In this document: in pieces, positions 56,661 through 64,000 of the stretch
Layout: each line of letters starts with the position of its first letter
Position numbering within the stretch: position 1 is the stretch's first letter
From: Notolepis coatsorum
Taxonomy: Eukaryota; Chordata; Actinopteri; Aulopiformes; Paralepididae
NCBI GenBank assembly: GCA_963971535.1
Contig: OZ020589.1
Span: 85,716,258-85,780,257, forward strand
Length of the DNA: 64,000 nt
Direction: 5' to 3'
Translations under genes and position numbers: made by a program
The notes under the pieces: generated by a model
What the model saw: the letters and a program-made list of their open reading frames with translations, nothing else
What the model was told of the DNA's origin: nothing
Databases searched by the model: none

Positions 56661-56999
56661 GCAGTGGCGTGCACACATAGGGCCGAAGGGGGGCTTGAGC
56701 CCCTGCCCTTTTGCCCCAAGTGCCCTTTTTTGTATATGAAGATGGAAATGTATACTACTATCCACGAAAAATATGAAGACGGAAATGTGTACTACTATCC
56801 ACGAAAAATATGAAGACAGAAATGTATACTACAGTGCTATCCACGGAAAATATGAAGACGGAAATGTATAATACTATCCACGAAAAATATGAAGACAGAA
56901 ATGTATACTACTAGTACTATCCACAAATCTTTTTTACCTTATCTATTCTGAAAGTACCCTGCATGCCCCTTCCCCCCAAATTGTCTGTGCACGCCCCTG
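56661..56999. mobile_element. hAT-like MITE with internal tandem repeat
   Basis: Left CAGTGGCGTGCACACA and right inverse TGTGCACGCCCCTG form imperfect terminal inverted repeats. 56735-56925 holds about five units of GAAGA(C/T)GGAAATGTATACTAC plus TATCCACGAAAAATAT (36-48 bp). I could not see an 8-bp duplication. Confidence 0.65.
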
Positions 57000-57784
57000 C
57001 CAGAAATCGACATTGTCACTTTAATTAAACTATACCTAATTGAAGTGGTGAATTGGTAGAAACAATAAGTCCAAGTAATAACTCATGTATTCCTTGAAGG
57101 CATGTTAGGCAGCTTGTGTGTTTATAAATTATGTGGTTGAAAGTGATGAAAGAGCCCAGTGCTCATTGACCGATGTTCAGTTATGAATGGAGTCACCCTA
57201 GGCACAGTCCGTGTGCTGTGTGTCAAATACAGCTACACTCAGATTCCTACAAAACCTCTTGGGTTTAAGTTTATTTAATTTTTATTAGCATTTTATTTTA
57301 TGTGAATTCATGAATTATGTTATGTTATTGTTTTATATTGTAATGTCTCTATTTTGAGTTGGACTATGTCTTTTAAGCAACGAGACAAGACCAAGTAATT
57401 TGTTCCTGCAAGGCACCATGGTCGGATGAGCTCCTTGGCTAAGCCTTAATCAGGAAGTCTGTGTCCTGGAGGCCAGGTTTCGTATAGAAGTGAAACGGCA
57501 TCATCATAACGCTGACAAGCAGCTTGTGTTTAATTTTCTTTGTTATGTTATGTAATTATGTATTGCCTCGTGCTTTTACTGCATATCCTAGAGTAAATTG
57601 AGTAAATAGAGTCAAATATGTTCCATGTTTTGTTCAAATGTATATTTTTGATATGAATAGAATGAGTTGAAAGAGGATAATCTGTTTAGACTAAGACTTA
57701 GTATGAATTATTGTATATTTGTACAAAGTATACTTAGGTTAGCTATATATATATGTACCTGGGGTTGACTATACATACATGCAT
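57000..57784. other. AT-rich spacer
   Basis: Nothing recognised. Confidence 0.4.
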
Positions 57785-58430
57785 AGTGATATTATTGATA
57801 GAGTATACAGCATGTAGTGATATTATTGATAGAGTATACATAGTGATATTATTGATAGAGTATGCATAGTGATATTATTGATAGAGTATGTATAGTGATA
57901 TTATTGATATAGTATACATAGTGATATTATTGATATAGTATGCATAGTGATATTGATAAAGTATACATAGTGATATTATTGATAGAGTATACAGCATGTA
58001 GTGATATTATTGATAGAGTATACATAGTGATATTATTGATAAGCGTATACATAGTGATATTATTGATAGAGTATACACAGTGATATTATTGATAGAGTAT
58101 ACATATTGATATTATTGATAGAGTATACATAGTGATATAATTGATAGAGTATACATAGTGCTATTATTGATAGAGTATACATAGTGATATAATTGATAGA
58201 GTATACATAGTGATATTATTGATAGAGTATGCATAGTGATATTATTGATAGAATATACATATTGATATTATTGATAGAGTATACATAGTGATATTATTGA
58301 TACAAGTATACATAGTGATATTGATAGAGTATACATAGTGATATTATTGATAAGATTATACATAGTGATATTATTGATAGAGTATGCATAGTGATATTAT
58401 TGATAGAGTATGCATAGTATAATTATTGAT
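57785..58430 (+). repeat. TAGTGATATTATTGATAGAG minisatellite
   Basis: Roughly two dozen units of about 27 bp, TAGTGATATTATTGATAGAG plus TATACA, with minor variants (GTATGCA, GCATG insert). Units abut without unique spacers. Confidence 0.95.
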
Positions 58431-58504
58431 GACAGACAGATGACAGAACTGTATGTCTCACCTGTTTAGTGATCCAGTCAGACATGTATCTTTATTGTAT
58501 TCTT

Positions 58505-58620
58505 ATTATCCTGCCTGTACCTCTCCTGTCCCTCTCATGTTGCTGCTATGAAATCCACATGTCCCTGCAGGGATGAATACAGATCCATTTGATCGTATTG
58601 TAATGTAATTATGTTCAGAG
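58505..58620 (+). mobile_element. Rex1-like LINE 3'-end fragment
   Basis: CCTGCCTGTACCTCTCCTG and CCTGCAGGGATGAATACAG parallel the fragment at 36101-36190. Confidence 0.5.
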
Positions 58621-59580
58621 AATGATCCATTAAGATCAGTAACAGTAGCTCTGGGCCGGCTGGCAACCTCCAATCGTTCAGCCTGTAGGATCTGCCATTG
58701 ATTACATCGCACCCTGGATCTCAGGCTCTTCAATACACAGCCTGAAACACACACAACCCATGTTGGGTCCTGACTGACAACAGAATTAAAATCACACTTA
58801 GGGCTTGGTCATCAAGGGCTCTCAACCAATCAGAATTTTCGTTGAAAGATTTATTAAAAGAAAAAAGAAAGAAAACTCAATATGACCGCCAGACTTAGTT
58901 ATTTACTTGGTCATATGGAGGTCAGTCAGCCAATCAGAGAGCCCCTTGAAACATCACTCATCATGTCAAACCTACTTTCAACCGAACGGCAGATCGGCTC
59001 TGATGGTCACATTAGCTGCATAACAAACACTACCAGATGTGTTTCTGTCTGCTCCTGCATCACAACCTCCACTTCCTCAGTGATGATCTTGTCCGATAGA
59101 CCTGTTCGCTGTCCATGTCAGGCTCAGTGTGCTGTCTGCGCACATCAAGGGGGCAAAAGGAATGTAATCCTGGTCAGAACAACGGGCAGACTACAATATA
59201 TTTGCATTTGTTAGCCATGCTAGCGATCTAAACAATCAAGACTCTTTATTTTGACATCGGTGGACGACGGCGTGACAGAAAGTGTAAACAGTGCGCAAGG
59301 ATTGTGGGAAATGTAGTAAACTGACACGGGAAATGTAGTAAATTGGTATGCGGTGGTACATTCGACTATGAAACCTCAAACGACTGCGGACATGCCACGC
59401 GGAGTCGGTCACAGTACGCCCGACTCTGGGAGCCTCTACAAGCCAATCCACTTCCTCTACAGCCCACTCTTTAGTCTTGATAAGTTCGAGGTCTGCCTTC
59501 TCAGCCAGTAAGAGCTTCGAGTCGCGGTGGTGCGGTCGCTGGTGTGGAGATCTCCCAGCCCACCTAGCAACCTTGGTACT
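58621..59580. other. Spacer, no recognised feature
   Basis: Frames at 58882-59214 and 59236-59451 have no known domain. Possible unique sequence. Confidence 0.35.
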
Positions 59581-59589
59581 GCAGGTGTG

Positions 59590-60535
59590 AGGTAGAAAGG
59601 GGGGATGGCACAGGTAAAGGGTAGGTGTTAGGTATGAGGGGGGATGGTACAGGTAAAGGGTAGGTGTTAGGTAGGAAAGGAGGATGGTGCAGGTAAAGGG
59701 TAGGTGTTAGGTAGGAAGGATGGAGGGTACAGGTAAAGGGTAGGTGTTAGGTAGGAAGGGGGGATGGTACAGGTAAAGGGTAGGTGTTAGGTAGGAAGGA
59801 TGAAGGGTACAGGTAACGGGTAGGTGTTAGGTAGGAATGGGGGATGGCATTGGTACAGGTAAAGGGTAGGTGTTAGTTAGGAATGGGGGGACAGTGCAGA
59901 TAAAGGGTAGGTGTTAGGTAGGAAGGATGGAGGGTACATGTAAAGGGTAGGTGTTAGGTAGGAAGGATGGAGGGTACAGGTAAAGGGTAGGTGTTAGGCA
60001 GGAAGGGTGGAGGGTACAGGTAAAGGGTAGGTGTTAGGTAGGAAGGATGGAGGGTACAGGTAAAGAGTAGATGTTAGGTAGGAAGGATGGAGGGTACAGT
60101 ACAGGTAAAGGGTAGGTGTTTGGTAGGAAAGGGGGATGGTGCAGGTAAAGGGTAGGTGTTAGGTAGGAAGGATGGAGGGTACAGGTAAAGGGTAGGTGTT
60201 AGGTAGGAAGGATGGAGGGTACAGGTAAATGGTAGGTGTTAGGTAGGAAGGATGGAGGGTACAGTACAGGTAAAGGGTAGGTGTTTGGTAGGAAAGGGGG
60301 ATGGTGCAGGTAAAAGGTAGGTGTTAGGTAGGAAGGATGGAGGGTACATGTAAAGGGTAGGTGTTAGGTAGGAAAGAGGGATGGTGCAGGTAAAGGGTAG
60401 GTGTTAGGTAGGAAGGATGGAGGGTACAGGTAAAGGGTAGTTGTTAGGTAGGAAGGATGGAGGGTACAGGTAAATGGTAGGTGTTAGGTAGGAAGGATGG
60501 AGGGTACAGTACAGGTAAAGGGTAGGTGTTAGGTA
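59590..60535 (+). repeat. GGTAAAGGGTAGGTGTTAGG minisatellite
   Basis: More than twenty units of about 40 bp, AGGTAAAGGGTAGGTGTTAG then GTAGGAAGGATGGAGGGTAC, with higher-order variants such as AAAGGGGGATGGTGC. Open frames through it are artefacts. Confidence 0.95.
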
Positions 60536-60707
60536 GAGACATAAGTGTATTGACGGGGGAAGGCCAGGCGGCCGTCTACCACAATGGGCTTTGGTAACTT
60601 GGGTCCGGTTGCCTGCTCGCTGCAGATGGTAACAGAACCTAATATTGTCAGCTTCAGAAACAAGAGGGGCTTCTGATTGTTCAATGCCCCCCAATTAAAG
60701 GGGGTTC

Positions 60708-60950
60708 AACTTTATACAGTTCATAAAGAGTTTAGTTAAAGGTAAATAAGAGAGACAGATACTTCAGAGTTCATAAAGTATAGTAAAACATTTTAATAAA
60801 GAGAGAGAGACTTCAGAAAGTTCATAAAACGTTTTGTTAAAATATAAATAGAGAGAGACTTCAGCGAGTTCATACAAAATTTTGTTAAAATAGAGACTTC
60901 AGAGAGTTCATGAAAAGTTTAGTTAAAATCGAAATGGTGAGAGAGAGAGG
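60708..60950. repeat. AGTTCATAAAG tandem repeat
   Basis: Five degenerate units of about 50 bp with AGTTCATAAA, GTTTAGTTAAA-like sequence and GAGAGACTTCAG. Confidence 0.8.
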
Positions 60951-60959
60951 AAAACTACA

Positions 60960-61281
60960 GTATGAGGAGATAGAAATATATTTAATAATTAATCATTGTT
61001 AGGATTAGACACCAGCATTGTTAGCAGTATACCCTGCTACAGGGCTCTCCAACACAGAGACACAGACGGGAGATGATGGTGAATACAAACCAGTTTATTG
61101 AACAACAACTACAAACTCTGCTGCCGGGTGGCTACTTCAATAGGAAAAGCCAAAACAACAGTGGAGTAAAAGCCACTAAAAAGACCCTCAGGGCCAAGTG
61201 AGTAGGAACAGGGGAACTGAACAGATGAGGGCTTTGGAACTGGAACCACGGGCTAGATATGCTTCACACACCTAACACCAG
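60960..61281. other. Spacer, no recognised feature
   Basis: Nothing recognised. Left flank of the expanded MITE. Confidence 0.4.
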
Positions 61282-62615
61282 TGGTGGAAAGTAACTAAGT
61301 ACTGTACTTAAGTACAATTTTGAGCTATTTGTACTTACGTGAGTATTTTCATTTTAGGGAACTTTGTACTTATATACTTAATTTAATATTATTCTACCTC
61401 TTTATTTACAGTTCTACAGCCCATGCCTTTATTTTATTTCATAATTATATTCTATTCTATTGTGCTCAACTTAGTTCATATTTAATTGTATCTTACTCCA
61501 CCTCTTTATTGTATTATCTGTCTGTTAATGTCGCACCGAAAACGACCAAAGCAAATTCCGTGTATGTGAAAACGACTTGGCAAATAAAGACCTTTCTGAT
61601 TCTGATTATATACTTTCACATTTGAAGCATGTCAACTTCAAGAGGACGTAATCAGAGCAGCATAACTGGACCACATACCACTTTAACATAACATGAATTA
61701 ATCAGAACAGCATAACTGGACCGCATACCACTTTAACATAACCTTTAATGAATCAGAGCAGCATAACTGGACCACGTACCACTTTAACATAACCTTTAAT
61801 TAATCAGAGCAGCATAACTGGACCACATACCACTTTAACATTTAATCAGAGCAGCATAACTGGAACACATACCACTTTAACATAATATTTAATCAGAGCA
61901 GCATAACTGGACCACATACCACTTTTACATAACATTTAATCAGAGCAGCATAACTGGACCACATACCACTTTAACATACCATTTAATCAGATCAGCATAA
62001 CTGGACCACATACCACTTTAACATAACATTTAATCAGAGCAGCATAACTGGACCACATACCACTTTAACATAACATTTAATTAATCAGAGCAGCATAACT
62101 GGACTGCATACCACTTTAACATAACCTTTAATTAATCAGAGCAGCATAACTGGACCACATACCACTTTAACATAACCTTTAATTAATCAGAGCAGCATAA
62201 CTGGACCACATACCACTTTAACCTTTAATCAGAGCAGCATAACTGGAACACATACCACTTTAACATAACATTTAATCAGATCAGCATAACTGGACCACAT
62301 ACCACTTTAACATAACATTTAATCAGATCAGCATAACTGGACCACATACAACTTTAACATAACATTTAATCAGATCAGCATAACTGGAACACATACAACT
62401 TTAACATAACATTTAATCAGATCAGCATAACTGGAACACATACCACTTTAACATAGCATTTAATCAGAGCAGCATAACTGGACCACATACCACTTTAACA
62501 TAACCTGTAGAATGCATATTGCATAATTTTACTTTAGATACTTAAGTACATTCAATAGAAAATACTTCTCTACTTTTACTTAAGTAGAATTTGAATGGAG
62601 GACTTTTACCAGAGT
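61282..62615 (-). mobile_element. MITE of the 22357 family with 18-unit internal array
   Basis: CAGTGGTGGAAAGTAACTAAG at 61282 is the inverse of the end of the 22357-22871 element. CTACTTTTACTTAAGTAGAA and GGAGGACTTTTACCAGAGTA at the right are the inverse of its start. The outermost right tip is missing near 62615. The middle (about 61630-62510) is an array. Confidence 0.85.
61630..62510 (-). repeat. Tandem array of 18 MITE-derived units
   Basis: I counted 18 AGCATAACTGG-containing units of about 40-55 bp (TTTAATCAGAGCAGCATAAC, TGGACCACATACCACTTTAA, CATAA), the inverse of the single unit in 22357-22871. Length variants come from loss of CATAAC or gain of TTAA. Confidence 0.95.
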
Positions 62616-62950
62616 ACACAATGAGTGACAGGCGATTCACACTTGGTGTTATACTTGCTGTTGGCCAAACAACAAGAGGAGTGTTTGTATTTCTTCCAGG
62701 ATTGCTGCTTTGCTATTCTGTCATCCGGTTTTACATGTTACTTACTGTAGTCAACATTACAATTAATTATTTTGTGTGAAGTGTGTGCAACCCAAAATAA
62801 TGTTTTGGAGTCAATGTGACTGACAATTATAGAGCAAGTCACATCATATATGTAGTAAAAAGCTGAGTTAGCTCACTTTCTTTCCATTATTTTTATCAGC
62901 AGATTAACCAACATTTAGCCAAGTCCACTTGTTATCTAGTGTTGTATAGC
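62616..62950. other. Spacer, no recognised feature
   Basis: Nothing recognised. Confidence 0.4.
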
Positions 62951-64000
62951 AAGTTCCCTTCATGTCCTGTACACCTCTGGTTCCTCCCCGGATGCTGTCC
63001 TGAAAACTCTCCAGGAGAACTTTCTAAAAATCCAAGCTGGTTTTTCCGCCCTTTGCCTGGTCCTAAACACCAGCAAGACCAAAGTTATGTGGTTCGGCCA
63101 CAAGGGTACCTCCCAGACTGGCACCATTGTAGCCGCCGATGGCAAAAAGCTTGAACTGGTCACCTCTTATAAATACCTGGGAGTGTGGATCGACACCAAA
63201 CTCTCCTTCTCTGAACACCTAACTAAACTGCAGGCCAAAGTCAAAGCAAGGCTTAGCTTTCTGTATAGGAACCGTTCCTCCTTCACTAGATCTGCTAAAC
63301 TCACCATGGTCCAGATGACTGTCCTGCCGCTATTTGATTTTAGCGATGCAATCTACCGCTTGGCCCGTAAAGGTGATCTAGAGCGCTTAGATATCCTATA
63401 TCACTCCGCCATTCGCTTCGCTACCAATGCCCCCTACAGGACCCACCACTGCGAGCTATACTCCCTAGTAAACTGGCCCTCCCTGGAGATTAGACGCAAC
63501 ATCCACTGGCTGGCCTTTGTATATAAAACACTTCTAGGCCGTAATCCCCCTTACTTTACTCGCCTAGTCCACCCTCGTCCACTCCCAAATTACCACACCC
63601 GGTCAGCCACACATATCCTGGTAAACTCCCCCCATGCCAACTCCTCACAAGGCCGTTCCTCCTTTCAGTACGCAGCAGCTGATAGCTGGAACACACTACA
63701 AAAAACCTTAAATATGGAAACGTTTATTTCAATTAGATTGTTTAAGGAAACTTTAACAAACTCCCTAGAGCACTCAAGTAGATATTTCTCCATGTGCTAA
63801 CACCATGCTGCCACTATTGTTCTGTTGTCCACCAGTTGTTGTTCAGTTCAGTTGTTGCTCTGTATGTATGTCCTGCCTTTTTAATAATGTTCCTTTGTGT
63901 TTTTATTTATTTATTTTATTTTATCCCCCATCCCCTTTCCCCTAGGGGGCTTTTTACCCCCAAATAGGCCGTTATTGAAAATAAGAACTTGTTCTTAATT
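62950..64000 (+). mobile_element. 5'-truncated LINE reaching the window end
   Basis: Coding part as above, then a 3' untranslated region with CCCTAGGGGGC and, at the edge, GAAAATAAGAACTTGTTCTT, a common end of fish LINEs. It runs to or just beyond the last base. Confidence 0.85.
62961..63800 (+). pseudogene. 5'-truncated LINE reverse transcriptase, C-terminal part
   Basis: The frame enters at about 62961 as LYTSGSSPDAVLKTLQENF, just downstream of where the catalytic YADD would lie, and stays open to TAA at 63798-63800. It reads SKTKVMWFG, YKYLGVWIDTKLSFSEHL, then LSFLYRNRSSFT, VLPLFDFSDAIYRLA, WLAFVYKTLLGRNPPYF and RSSFQYAAADSWNTLQKTL. This is the thumb and C-terminal part of a fish non-LTR RT of the same broad type as the fragments at 47525-50885. 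Without the catalytic core it is inactive. The clade is not assigned firmly. Confidence 0.85.

Noticed and set aside
57785..58430. CRISPR-like regular repeat array
   Set aside because: Repeat units abut directly with no unique spacers, and the genome is clearly vertebrate. The arrays at 59590-60535 and 61630-62510 were rejected for the same reason.
58882..59214. Possible small host gene (110 codons)
   Set aside because: No domain, no clear start context or splice pattern; not supported beyond being open.
60404..60694. 96-codon minus-strand frame rich in Tyr/Leu/Pro
   Set aside because: Most of it is translation of the 40-bp minisatellite.

Overview
The window is vertebrate DNA, most likely from a ray-finned (teleost) fish. 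The reasons are long (TG)n/(CA)n microsatellites, L2, Rex1-like and L1/Tx1-like LINEs, tRNA-headed SINEs, many hAT-type MITEs, two BEL/Pao LTR retrotransposons and a DIRS-type retrotransposon. I could not support any host protein-coding gene, rRNA or functional tRNA. Almost every long open frame belongs to a transposable element, so the window reads as a nested pile of insertions with host-derived spacer between them.

Layout. 1-5487: a (TG)n tract, a 5'-truncated L2-like LINE on the minus strand, a 1.6 kb foldback (giant palindrome) repeat, and a second (TG)n tract. 5488-20984: a DIRS-type element recognised by its inverted terminal repeats and by an internal complementary region (11558-11646) that fuses the complements of both outer ends. 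Its interior has no long coding frame and carries two hAT-like non-autonomous insertions with clear 8-bp target duplications (6320-6673; 7593-9017, the latter holding a SINE). A structurally complete BEL/Pao element (11838-20971, 5-bp duplication, one open gag-pol frame of about 2,000 codons, near-identical LTRs) sits inside the DIRS right terminal repeat.

20985-25153: an inverted-repeat composite with a tRNA-like head and a GGTTAAGG-type minisatellite, a hAT-like MITE (22357-22871), LINE ends and the 3' half of a Rex1-like LINE. 25154-33925: a second BEL/Pao element, minus strand, with a 5-bp duplication. Its 1,903-codon frame is open but lacks the first RT aspartate region and part of integrase. 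33931-34365 is the upstream part of the interrupted LINE. 34366-37755: a (CA)n tract and mostly unexplained spacer.

37756-47036: a full-length L1-clade element on the minus strand (15-bp duplication; ORF1 and ORF2 both broken). Its 3' region contains an inverted-repeat-bounded composite carrying an almost open L2 frame. 47037-51000: a decayed LINE interrupted by a hAT-like element (47624-48888) and by a TIR element with a 5-bp duplication (49252-50646). 51000-56999: MITEs, SINE fragments and a broken hAT transposase (53130-53729). 57000-64000: three large tandem arrays, one of which is an 18-unit expansion of a short segment normally found once inside a MITE, and a 5'-truncated LINE at the window end.

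How the parts work together: the intact BEL element has every recognisable domain needed for its own retrotransposition and could supply enzymes to the deleted relative nearby. The LINE remnants are all broken. MITEs and SINEs depend on enzymes supplied from elsewhere. All coordinates, counts and comparisons were made by eye.
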